Source: Botrytis cinerea B05.10
Lineage: Eukaryota; Ascomycota; Leotiomycetes; Helotiales; Sclerotiniaceae
Assembly (NCBI RefSeq): GCF_000143535.2
Contig: NC_037316.1
Span: forward strand, 1,240,001-1,304,000
Length of the DNA: 64,000 nucleotides
Direction of reading: 5' to 3'
A program made the translations under genes and the position numbers. Of this stretch, positions 1 through 11,873 are shown piece after piece. The notes beneath the pieces are model-generated. The model was not told the DNA's origin. It did not search any database and saw only the letters and a list, made by a program, of their open reading frames with translations. The stretch's first letter is position 1; each line of letters starts with the position of its first letter.

Positions 1-179
1 TGTTTGATGTTTCAAGGAAACGTGGGTGGTAAATGCAATGCTGGACGGCAGCCGTTGAAAGTTAAGCGCAAACCAGGTTATCGTGAAAGTCGTGAAATAT
101 GGAATAAGTATGTACAAAGTGAAATTGAAACAAGAGTACAAAGTACTTTTTCGGAAGAAAGGGGTGGAGGTGGATAGAT

Positions 180-303
180 GGGTAAAATGAGGAAGTGAGC
201 GAGAGCGCGAGAGAGTGAGAGAGTGTGTGAGTGAGCGACTGGTGACTGGCGACTGGTGATCGAGATGGGGATGGGGATGGAGATGGAGATGGGAGATGGG
301 AGG
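180..303. repeat. Purine-rich GA/GGGGAT low-complexity tract
   Basis: The + strand runs through GAGA/GTGA repeats, a short duplicated GACTGGTGACTGGC segment and then repeated GGGGAT/GGAGAT units. It is a low-complexity microsatellite with no coding potential. Confidence 0.7.
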
Positions 304-615
304 AGACGATGACTGAAAAGAGTGTGTGACTTTTTCTCTCATATAAATATGAGTGTTGTGATTGTAAAATTATATCTCACTGGCAAGAAGGAAAAGAATG
401 TATCAGATGTTTTTTTAGTCTTTTTTTTTTTTTTTTCCCTTTCCCTTCCGTCAACCATACATACATCGATGGGTACACAACGACTGTATAAACAATTCCC
501 TAGCATTGTATTATTATTCTCATTATTATGCTGTCCGTCCCTTCACACAGTGTCGTGGGAGCTCGTAGTCAGAGTATGATGAGGAGGATGGGGAAGGAGT
601 TGATAGGAAGTTGCT

Positions 616-649
616 GGGATGGATGGATGGATGGGTGGATGGATGGATG
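616..649. repeat. (GGAT)n microsatellite
   Basis: About eight tandem GGAT units with one GGGT interruption are visible. Confidence 0.8.
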
Positions 650-1554
650 CAGCGGTGAGATGGCCCAAAAGTAATTTGGGGGAGGGGGGTAAAGAACGGC
701 CATAGGTCGACGGACAACGTGCATATCTTTTTCTACTCTCTCTCGACCAGCGAACGGAGCACCGATACTGAAGCAGGTACGATGTACAGAGTACAGAGAG
801 TACACGGTAGCCATGAGATATTAGATGGCGCCCAGATGTCGAATGCACATTTCAAGGTGGGTGGGTGAAATTGAGAGACGCTCAATCCAGTAAGGACGAA
901 TGAATTAATGAATTCCCCCCCAAGCCAAGCCAAGTTACCCAACTTTTCCGACGACCGGGATCAAATGAATTATATGGGAAAAAGTGGAATGCGCCATGGG
1001 CCAAGCAGAGAGAGAAACAAGCATTAAGGGGGTGGAAGCATAATTTCAGGGGAAATGCAACTCTTCTGCTGCTTTTGTGCAGATAGACACCTTGCAGACA
1101 GACTCACTCACACATGCATCCGTCGTCAGAGTACAGCATCGAGGCAAGTAATACGTTCTCCTCTGTCCATCGCAGGTATCGGTATCGGGAGTTATCTATC
1201 ACCCACCCACCATGGTCCATGTCAAATTGAGTTCTTGCGTGGTTCATGTTCATGGCACATCAATGCTTCTCTTCTCAATCCAATCAGATCCCCAGATGCC
1301 GACATCATAGACGCCGAGAAGAGATTAGGTTTAGTGATCTCATATCTGACAACACAGCTAGCGACGGTAGATACAAAGTATGATAGGAGATAGCAAGATC
1401 AGGACTAGCAGCATCTCAGTCATTTTAGTCATCTCAGGTATTTCCATCGCCTCAATCACCTCCATCGCCTCAACCAGCTTAACCACCTCCATCACCCCAA
1501 GGCGAAACCAGTACGAACCACACCACCACCACATCACATCAATGATAGGCATTA

Positions 1555-1650
1555 CCCAACCAACCATCCACAACCACTTACCACTTCCCACTTCACACTT
1601 CACACACACCCACTTACCACACACCCACTTACCACATCCAACCACTTACC
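1555..1650. repeat. Imperfect CCACTTACCACACA-type minisatellite
   Basis: CCACTTACCA and CACTTCACAC units recur several times with small changes. It gives a Thr/His/Pro-rich open frame that I regard as spurious. Confidence 0.5.
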
Positions 1651-2805
1651 CCTGAACTAACCTCATCTCCAATAGTCCTAGTCCTAGCCCTAGTCCTAGT
1701 CGCACGCATGTAGCAGCCACTAGCGCGACGGTAGAACCAACAGAACCCACCACCAGAATTCTAGAGCAAATAACCTAGTGGAGCCCACGCCAAATAGAGT
1801 CAACCAGCTGGCATTTTCAATCTAGACTGACTCTCTCTCGCCCTCTCTGAAATGTGCCGACTCGGGACTCACCTTTGTTCCTTCTGGTCTCTGGTCTCTG
1901 GTCTCTGAACCTAGCTGGCGTGAGGAAACCTAAAACGGGTCTTGCATAGTGGGATGGATGGATAGATGTTTGACAGAACGGACGGATAAATAAATAAATA
2001 GAGAGGGTAGTTCACTGTCGGTACACACCTAATCAATTTATTCACATATTTATTTGGGGCTGGTGGGGGTCGGAATATCAGCAGAAATATCAGCAGAATA
2101 ATCCTAGATACACACACACACTACTAAGATTACCCAAGGTATAAAATGAAGTCGAATCCTAAACGTTCAATTGTACCAATGATCAAGAAGTACGTCGGTG
2201 GCAGCTACTCACACACACTCCTAGGATAATTCCATGCTGCTATATTTGTGAATTAATTCTACGTTAAAGCTGACCAAGCTAGATAAGGTCAGATAGTGAT
2301 ACCGACCTACTCTATAGATAGAGTTAGGATGATACGAAGGAAAAAGGACTGGTACCTGCTCTGCTCTACTCTGCCATACTTACTTATTATTATGCTATGA
2401 TCGTCTAAAAATAAATGCTGATCACCACCAGAGGTCTGTCATTGTCGAACCATTGAAAGCATCCTTACAAAACAATATTGATCACCACACATCACAATGT
2501 ATATCCACTAAAGATTTTCACTCCGCAACAATTGCTTGCATTTTTGTTCTTACAAAGAAAAAGATATTTCATAATTGTCTACCTATGTATTGATCAAATA
2601 CTATACGCATACAAATGGCCTACTGAAAGAGTGTAGTGGAAAACCAATCCCGTTCGCTCGCACTCAAAATCCCTCGACGCACAAATTGATATCCTAAGGC
2701 AAAGATCCCATTTCGCATACCAGTCTTTCCTAGAAGACTAAATCACATTGACGAGCTGAATATCCCATCCAGGAACGCCGGAACATAGAAAATGTAGTTA
2801 TCCTT

Positions 2806-5800
2806 TTACTCGCTGAAGTCATCCTCGCTTTCATCATCTTCCACCAGTGCGGACTCATCAACGTCATCAACGTCATCATCATCCTCATCATCCGAATCGA
2901 CGGTATAAACTGGTTTCTTGGGCTTAGCAGCGGCGGCTTGTCTTGCCGGACGACCACGGCCTCCGCGGGCAACAGGTTTGGGTGGAGAATCCAGCTCAAC
3001 TTCCTCGTCGTCCTCATCATCTTCAACGACTGGCTTCACTTGCTTCTTAGGTGCAGGCTTCGAAGTTGTGGAACGCTTAGGAGGAGGAGCGATTGACTCA
3101 TCCTCGTCATCATCACTAACGACAGACTTCTTGGGAGCAGCTTTAGGTTTGGCCCCTCGTTTAGGTGGAGGGGCAATTGAGTCATCCTCGTCATCGCTAA
3201 GAGCGGACTTTTGAGGCGCAGCCTTAGGTTTGGCCCCTCGTTTAGGGGGAGGGGCAATGGACTCATCCTCATCATCGCTGATATAAGTTGGCTTGGAAGC
3301 AGCCTTACCGTTGGCACCTTTTCTGGGTGGTGCAGCATCTTCCATTTCAACGTCTTCATCAGAATCGTCGCTCAGGGCATATTTAGTCGCAGTCGTCTTA
3401 GAGCTGGCTTGTCTACCTTTGGCAGCAGGCTTTGCTGGCAGTGGTGGTGCTTCTTCCATATCCTCATCGTCACTATTGTCGTCGCTGTAGCCGATGGTTT
3501 TGGAAATTTGCTGAAGGCGATTTTGTTTCGCTGCATATGCCTTCGCAGCTGGTGAATGAGAAGCGGGCTTTGACTCAGCCTCTGCAGCAGGTTTCTTAGC
3601 AACTGGCGCTTTCTTGAGCTTCGATGTTTCTTTCGTTGCCTTTGCTTTCTGAACAGGAGCCTTCTTGGAGGCGACCGGAATAACTTCGTCATCAGAAGAC
3701 AAGAAACCATCAACTTCGTCTTTGGCTGGAGGCTTCTGAGGGGAACTTCTAGCAAGCATTTCGTAGTTGGTTTCATCTTCGGAAAGATCGACTACCTTGC
3801 TAGGCTTAGACTTTTGCTTTGGTAAACCTGTGCTACTGCTAGGTCTGTCGCCATTGCTTGTTGACATCGCAAACAAAGAAAGTCTTGAGTTTCCCGTGAC
3901 AGTGTCTTGTTTGTCATTGCCACCAATACCCTTGACCATGTTATCAATATCACCGAGAAGGTTATCATCATCGCTCTCGTTTTCGTCGTCGTCATCCACT
4001 ATCCATTTCTTTGGTGCGCTTGCGGCTGCACGCTTGCTTCGTCCAGTACCAGCATCAAGTTTGGGTCCATCAGCTTCGGGAGCCGCCAATGCTGCGAAAT
4101 CATCATCAGACATCCCCGAGTCGTCACCACCATCAAAGCGACCAGCCGATTTTGGTTTGGGCTTGTTGGTGAACATGTCCATGAATCCTTGATGAGGTTT
4201 GCTCTGTACCTTTGTAACCCCCTTTATTGGATCTGCCTTCAATGCCTTAGCTGGAGCCTTTTTCTTCGCACCAAGAGTGAATTCTTCATCTTCCTTCTTT
4301 AGTCGACCCTTCCCAGTAGGCTTTCCACCGGCTCCAATCTTGTTTGAACGACGTCGGTTTGTATTGCGGATAGTTTTGGTGATCTCCGCATCTTGTCTGA
4401 GTTGGTCTTCCCACTCCAGGACAAATGCATCAAGATCTTCACACCACAAGTCCTTTTCGCTAAGCCTGTCAAGCGTGTCAATCTCATCTTTCTTATCATA
4501 CATCTGCTTGTTTAATTTGTCGACGCGTTCTTGGGTAAGAGACCAAATTGGTAGCTAGTGAAAGTCAGTATATAATAACAAATTTAGTGTGAGGTTACTC
4601 ACGCCAAGAAGATAGTCATAATCTCTAGCTCCAGCGTCTTCATCAGCAGTGACCTCTTCTTCGTTTTCAACCACATCATCTGCCTCGCCAGCTTTCTTCG
4701 CATCTGTAATCTTTGGAAATCCTTCGTAGCCGCGCTTTCGAAGCTCTGCAACAAGGACTGGCTTCTTCTTCTTCGAGACAATCAACTTATTCTCAATGAT
4801 CTCAGTAACGAATCGAGCTTGATTGGTGAGCTTGCGATACTCCACATTGAGTTTCTTCATCCAATGTGCTTTACGAACAGTGTACATCTTGAGGCGCTGC
4901 TCGTAGAACTCCTCGAGGATATCCTCAACTTTGTCATATTTGCGAATCTGGCCCCTGTGATCAAAGGCCACCAAATTGGAGGTTGCGACAGTCTTATTCA
5001 GCTTGAACTTTTCGGCGAGACCTTCTTTTAAAGCTTCCTTCATATGTTTGTCGTCCATCTGGATGATCATATGCACGTTCTTGTGATCGTTGAATTCCTT
5101 GTAATCTTTAATAAACGATGGAACCTTTTCGGCCTTGATGACCTCTTCAAGTTTAGCTTTGAAGTCATCGGTCCACATTCGAATAGGCAACTCGGTAATC
5201 TCAACCTCCGTATCACCAGTCTCTCGAATAATACCATTGAACTTGTAACGATCTGGTCCAGCAGGCTCAGGAGTACCCTTCCATCCACGGAACCATGGCA
5301 TCATTGTTTCAAATGGCTTCTCTTCACCACTGTCATCTAGACGACCCATGCGACGCTTCAAATTGTTCACCACTTCCACGGGATGGTAGTTTGGAATATT
5401 TGTGCTCCAACCAGTACCAATACCCTCTGCGCCGTTAATCAGAACCATGGGAACGACTGGGAAGTAGGTAACAGGCTCAATCGATTTACCATCATCGATG
5501 TTGTATTCAAGAACTGGGTCATCGAGGGCGGAGTAGACTCTTCTGGCAAATGGTGATAGTCTTGTGAAAATGTAACGGGCGCTGGCAGAATCACTGCCAC
5601 CCTGAAGTCTACTACCGAAATTTCCACTAGGCTCAAGACAATTGACGTTATTCGAACCGACAAAGTTCTGAGCAAGGCCAACAATGGTCATTTGCATTGA
5701 AGCTTCACCATGATGATAGGCGGAAATTTGACTGACATAACCAGCGAGTTCCACAACCTTCATATCGTTTATGAGGTTTCGCTTGAAGCAAGCATACATG

Positions 5801-8498
5801 ACTTTCCGTTGACCAGGCTTAAGACCGTCAATGACGGAAGGAATGGAACGCATGTTGTCCGCCATACTAAAAAGAATCAACTCCTTATTAATGAAATTGT
5901 CATATGTGAGCATTTTATCAGTGTGGTCCAGGTAGGTACCAGGTATGAAGTTTCCTAACCATGTCTTACGAGAATCTGCTTTCTTCTTTGAGAAAGCAAG
6001 ATCCAACATTTCTTCTTCTTCTGGTTTAATGGTTTCGAATTCTCTCAGATGGACATCGAGATTACTGAAATAAATTTGCGCATCTTCAGGTTTGCTCGTA
6101 CCCAGACCCTTATAGTACTTATGTTTCCATGATTTGTCATTATTGTTAGACTCTTTCCATTCTTCATATTCGGGCATGGTGAAAAAGGATCGTAAGTTGG
6201 TAGGCTTATTGGGGTTTGGTCCTTTCCATACTTTGACAATCGGAGTAATAAACTCTCGAAAGAACTCTGGCAACTTCAGTAAACTGGGATATTGTACTTG
6301 TAAAAAGTTGATCAACAATCCTTTGATATGACTACCATCGTGATCTTGATCTGCCATGATCATTAGATGGCCATATCGAAGTCCTAAAGTGTCCTTATAA
6401 GTGGTTTTGTGCTTCAACCCCAAGAACTGTTTAATATTCTGAATCTCAGCGTTCTTTGCAATCTGGTCGTGTGAGGCATCACGCACATTGAGCAGCTTTC
6501 CGCGAAGAGGGAAAACGCCAATGCGATCTGGATCGAGGACCGCTCGACCAGCAACCGCAAGACCCTTTGCAGAATCACCTTCAGTGAGAATTAAGGTGCA
6601 TTCGTGGCCACGTTTTGTTCCTGCCAAATTTGCATCCACAAGTTTGGGATTATTCATGCGTGAACGTCTATTTCCATCACTCTTTGCTAACTCCAAATCA
6701 GCCTTCTTTGCTGCAAAATTGAGGATATTTTCCACCGCTTCGGTCTTGCCAATCTTCTTCAAAAACTCCTCCGTCAAGACGCATTTGGACCCGAATTGTG
6801 GTTTTCTCGTAGTCAACTGTTCTTTTGTTTGGGAGGTAAAGGCAGGGTTTGTAATCAGACAATTGACAAACAAGAAGATATGATTGCGAACTTGATTGGC
6901 CTTCAAGAGTGCACCTTTAGGGTTCCTCTTTTTAACAACTTCTAATAATTTGTCGCAAATCTGGTCGGCAATATAATTGACATGGGTGCCACCAGAAGTT
7001 GTAGCAATTGAATTGACAAATGAGACTTGCTGGAAAGAACCATCGGAAACAGCGAACCCAACTTCCCATTTTGGATGGCCTTTGGAGTCCTCGACAATAA
7101 CACTGTTTGCGCTGGCATCATCCAAACCACGTTCCTTGTTGATTGCCTTGGCGTACATTTCGATGTATTTTTTGAAGTCAAGCTTGATTTGCGCTCCATT
7201 AAGGTAAACTTTGACGCCTTTGACAGTACCAGCCATGTCGTAAACTCGGCGCTTTACCATAGCTTCAAAATCGTCGTCGATTCCTGTCATTTTAAATTTT
7301 GTCCAATCGGGAGTGAAGGTAACTCTGGTGAAGTCGGCATTCTTGCTAGATGAGATTCTCGCCTTGCCCATCTTGCTCATGTTGTCAGTCCAAGTTTGCT
7401 TGTACCTCTTGCCGCTGTTTGAATCTTGTGTTTCCAATGTGAACTCTGTACTGAAAATATTACAAAGTTTTGCTCCGTAACCATTACGACCACCAGTTGT
7501 TTTGGCTTCGTCATCATCGTAGTTGGAACCAGTAAGGAGATGTCCAAAGATCATCTCTGGAATGTATATCTTCTCTTTCTAAACAATATGTCAGTACTCA
7601 TGTCGGGAAGTGTGTAATCATAATAGGAGTTCATAGCAAGGAAAAGGGTGATTAAATGACTTACCTCGTGGATTTCAACGGGAATACCTCTACCATCGTT
7701 CTCAACACTGATTTCACCCTTCTCACGATCCACGACCACTTTTATGTTCTTCATGTTGGCGTCATTTTGTTTATTATCTGCAGCATTGACCATGATTTCG
7801 TCAAAGATCTTGTAGAGACCTGGGACAAATGTAACCTTTCGAAGCTCCATCTCCTTATTCTCAGAATTGAATACCCACATAGTCTGCTCCGTCTTCTCAA
7901 CGGAGCCAATATATGTATCTGGACGCTTGATGATGTGCTCGAGTTGAGTGAGTTTCTGGTACTGTTCTGTCGAGGTTTTTGTCTTCTTGGGTTTAGGCTC
8001 TATTTCTAGTATACTTTCGTTCTCGATGTCGTGCAGAGCTTCAGTAGCTTGTCTTTTGGCGGCTGGAGCTTTCTTCTGCTTCTTCGCATTTGGCGGGGTA
8101 CTGGACAACTGCGACGCATCATTCGCTGAGTCATTATCTGATTGTTGGCCCTCATCGTCGCTCCCTGACCTCGCCCGCTTCTTGGGAGCCATGTTAAGGG
8201 TGGTTTGTACGCTCTTTGCGGTTTTCGTAGCCTTAGTGGTTTTCGGGGCTTTGGGGTTTTTTGGCTCCTTGGTTGTTTTTGCTTTCGCTTTTGGGGCTGC
8301 AGGTTTTTTTGCAGTAGTCTTTCCTTTAGCTTTCTAGATTGTAAAGGTCAGTCTAATGTTGAAGATTGTGTCCGTCGGGCAGTGCATTTTGTGTAACTGA
8401 AAAGCATTGGAATAACATACCACTGCGGGAGCAAAGTTATCAGACTCATCGTCCGACATATGGAAACTTGGCACATCACTCATCGAGTCGTCGTCCAT
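2806..8498 (-). CDS. TOP2: DNA topoisomerase II
   Basis: Type IIA topoisomerase, the nuclear ATP-driven enzyme that passes one duplex through another during replication and chromosome segregation. Four exons are inferred: 8498-8421, 8333-7665, 7578-4603 and 4554-2806, giving about 1823 residues. Visible in order: acidic/basic N-tail; GHKL ATPase with NDGRGIPV (about 238-245) and GGRNGYGAK (278-286); TOPRIM motifs EGDSAKG (582-588) and DQDHDG (659-664); PLRGK; and the winged-helix segment with catalytic tyrosine in SARYIFT (about Tyr918). The start is the ATG opening MDDDSMSDVPSF; the internal MAPKKRAR methionine (about 74) is less likely because spliced upstream sequence continues in frame. 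The enzyme is longer than the 1430-residue yeast protein, mostly from a C-terminal region of more than 500 residues rich in acid clusters and Lys/Ala/Pro. Identity is very secure; the exact ends of exon 1 are less so. Confidence 0.97.
3045..3290 (-). repeat. Tandem coding repeat in TOP2 tail
   Basis: Three in-frame copies of a roughly 27-residue unit, SDDEDxSIAPPPKRGAKPKAAP or close to it, lie around residues 1663-1745. Each joins an acidic Ser-Asp-Asp-Glu cluster, which resembles a casein-kinase-2 site, to a basic Pro-Lys patch. Copies one and two are nearly identical and the third has diverged. Confidence 0.85.
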
Positions 8499-11400
8499 GA
8501 TGAATTAAAGAGAAACAGATTGTTCCTCAAAATACGGAAAAAGTCCGAGGTAAGAGAATGGTAGTACAATAAATAGAATATCTTATTACTAGACGAACTT
8601 CTTTTACCTTTTTTTCTAGAGAACGTTGTGATCAAAAAAGCAAGTAAGTAAGAATCTGGTCAAACTGTGAAGCTGTAGAAAGAGTGTATGACCAAAGGAA
8701 AACTTCCCCTTGATCTTTGTCGTTGTATGTGGACTTTGTGAATTTCAAAAAAGTAAATAAACATTGACAAATCGCGTCTCGATGTGAGCTAGCACCAATA
8801 TAGTAAGGCTCGACGAAGGGTGCATCTTGGCCTAACCATAAATATACTAACCAATTATAAGCTCTAAATTCTTCCAATGATAGATTTACACTCTCTCAGA
8901 CTCTGTACAGATTACCTATCCAAGGTCTTACCTATCTGTAGAGTAGATATCCCAGCCCATATAATTCCACACAACAGCAGGCCAATGGACCACCCACAGA
9001 TTTACTTCGCCATGTTCGTCTGGTATGTTGATCTCCTTGCTGTTTCTCTCAATATGCACTTGGCCTTTTGTCTGGATCCTTTCCTCTCTCACACACACAC
9101 CAGATATCTGGTGTCGTACAAAACAAAGTACTGTACACCGTGCAATCTACTGTACTGGCTCTATCCTATCTAACCTTTGCCCCGTGTTGCAATGGTACAA
9201 TAGATATCGCGAAAACCGAAAAAAATATCCGAAAAGTTTGATTCGTTGCTACAGTCCTTTGAAAGGAATCCCAGGCGAGAAGACAACGAGAGCGAGAGAG
9301 GTACAGTGCACGCAGAGAGAGAAAAGCGAGCGAGCGACAAAGAAAACGTAGAGGTACATACAGGATCTTCTTTCATGGTCCGTACTACTCAATTAAAACT
9401 TTGACATCGGAAGACTCATCCCTTGCGTTACTTCGAACAGAAATTTCACGTTGAGAAAGATGTTTCCGATGCGAATAATGCATCCTGCCGACATCTTCCT
9501 CCCGTTGCGTTATACCGATTCCTTAAAATGGATCTGGTGTACCAAGGTTTATTGTATCCACGCGTTCTCCACGATCTGAAACTCCAACGGCTGTCAGAAG
9601 ATCATCCGGTATAGCTTGGGAATCAGGACCTCACAGGTAGGACTGACCCTCAATAGCGGAGTGCATCGTATCGTATAGTAGGGTAACTGGGCATTGGCTC
9701 TATTTCTAGTTTTCTAAATGCTATTATGGTGAAGGAATATTGCTTGCAGTTCGGGAAAACCCGTGTGTAAGACGGTTATCATCCAAAAGATGTGTTTGAT
9801 TTTGGATTCAAATCCTCAATAAAGTCGGGTAAATTTTGAAACCGAAGGCCTGAAGGAAATAAAATGAGGGAGAAGTGATTTGGTCTCACAAAGTGCATCG
9901 AAGTAAAGGTGTCCCTGCCTTCTCCTTTCATTGCATGAAGATCTCGTCGAGTCTCTCCCAGGGGCTGTGGGCATTACAAGTAGGCGTAATGACTTGCATA
10001 AGGCGCATGTTGTCCTATCGTTTTTTCTCATTAAACTTACCCTTCTTCTTCGTTTGTCCAGGTGCATTGGCGACAACGTGGTTGGCCTATGGAAAGGCGT
10101 TTTGCGACAAGGTCGACGGGTAGCTGCACCTTTCATCCAATTTGGGTCATCCGCACTGACATTGTCTTAGCAACTGCGACTCGAGGGTGTATGAGTACAG
10201 TAGCATTTCAGAAATTACTCATTGGACAAGGCTAGCTACCCTCCGGCGAGGATCATTTCAGACATCAGTTTCTTTGTCACCAAATCCCGGCTTTCATGTT
10301 TGTTTTGCATCTTTCTGCTTTCTCTCCAGCTTGCTACATGCCATCACATCTACTGAGGTAGAAATCTCCACAAATGCCAGCCTGGTTGCCATGTCTTTAT
10401 GACGTGCACACTAATGACCATTCCCATCACCAAGTTGGAGCAGTAGAGCAGCCAAACACGCATTCCGGCTTTACGCTTACCTGCATATTCCCGTAGACTT
10501 TACCATGCTTTTCAAGTGACAGCTGCAGTACTAGTCCTCGCATTAGTTGTGTGATTAAAGGATTTTTTCTCATTTAATTCTCGAAGGCCCGTAGAAGAAG
10601 TTCCTAGGAGGAAGGTTAAGATTTGCTTTTATGTGATAACGGCGGATGGGGACATGATGTTTATTTAAAGCACCCTAACGATGTGTCTCTTAATGAATAT
10701 TATGAGAAGTGATAGTGATAGGTGGTACCCACTTTTCAAATTCAGATTTTGATGCTCATGAAATTGATATGTTAATCCTCTAACATCTCTACTTTCCGAC
10801 AGAGACACAGATAGAAGATGTGTTGTCCACGTGCATCGAGTCAAGCAATCTTGCTTTAGATAGTGCCACTTATGGTGGATGGATTTCTTTGTCTGTCTAT
10901 GAAATTGTGGCTTTCATTTACTGTAAATCATCCGCAAGTACTGCGGGCACCCGGCCCAAGACATCTCGGCCAGCAGATACGTCCAGCAACCTTTTTGCTA
11001 TCCACATTCAAACAAGCCATGTTCCCGATCGGGCTGTGGCACAATATTTGTTGTTGTCAAACTTCATTGATCAGCCTGGCTTGCCACCCCTGTGCAGTCA
11101 CGCAGCCGAATTGATGGTACTGAAGTCGGTAAACATTGCTTCTTTCTTAGTGTAGTGAAACGTCTTGCCTCGATATGCTCTGCAATCCATATGCGGAATG
11201 CTTGGTGGTTCTGTTGGCTTTTTATGTTGACGGGCACGGGAGCGGCGAATCTGAATAGAAGCTTCTTAAATGTCGTTTGGATTTATGGTCTCGTTATCTT
11301 GGCCTTTGTCGATTCAAGGAAAATTCCACGCCTTGAAGCTGTAGAAATTGACAGATATCATTTCCTTCGCCTTGTTAAAATACCAAGTAGGCCATCCCTG

Positions 11401-11873
11401 CCCAACTTACCCCGGAGTCTGCAATTGCTAAGTGGATGCCTCTTATTTTCGAGCTTTGGAAGAGCGGTGGGCACCAACAAACGGACGATTGACATTTTAC
11501 TGGTCGATTCTCAGACAACTGCCAACAAAGACTGCCTCCAGTTCGAGAATATCGATTTGATCCAAAGACATCCATCCTTGGACTGCAGGAACTGCATCGC
11601 TAGTTGACACCGACGAAAGTGAAGCCGTTGAAGCTCGTTCATTATTGTGCTTCAAATCTCTTCATAAGGATCCAAGAACAGTCCATTACTGTTTTCCTGT
11701 TTGCCAGATTCAAACACTAATTCTTCTCATTTACTGAACCGAGAAATTTGGAAATTACCTAGCCCTCGTTTCTTTTAGAGAATTCGTTCGCTTTCGACAA
11801 AAGAAGTATTCAGCCTGCAGATTTAGAGGAAACAAGATTCTGTTGAACTCATTTCCACCACTCACCGCCCACT
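8499..11873. promoter_or_regulatory. Long divergent spacer between TOP2 and the APSES gene
   Basis: This 3.4-kb gap separates the divergent starts of TOP2 and the APSES factor. Open frames up to 171 residues exist, but none has a recognisable domain, convincing composition or clear splice extension. It most likely holds both promoters and perhaps a long 5' leader for the regulator with several short upstream ORFs. No repeat or RNA gene was recognised. Confidence 0.45.

Larger units (their letters stand above)
1..2805. other. Intergenic, no gene recognised
   Basis: No reading frame here looks protein-like; open stretches are short and lie over simple-sequence DNA. The interval holds GA-rich, GGAT-type and CCACTTACCACACA-type repeats and the 3' flank of TOP2. 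I see no tRNA or rRNA. The left end may be promoter of a gene outside the window. Confidence 0.6.

Noticed and set aside
9780..9840. GGATTCAAATCC resembling a tRNA T-arm
   Set aside because: No matching acceptor stem, D-arm or anticodon arm could be found around it.
11092..11607. 171-residue open frame upstream of the APSES gene
   Set aside because: It has no domain, no splice extension or convincing composition, and sits in a likely promoter. Reported only as part of the spacer.
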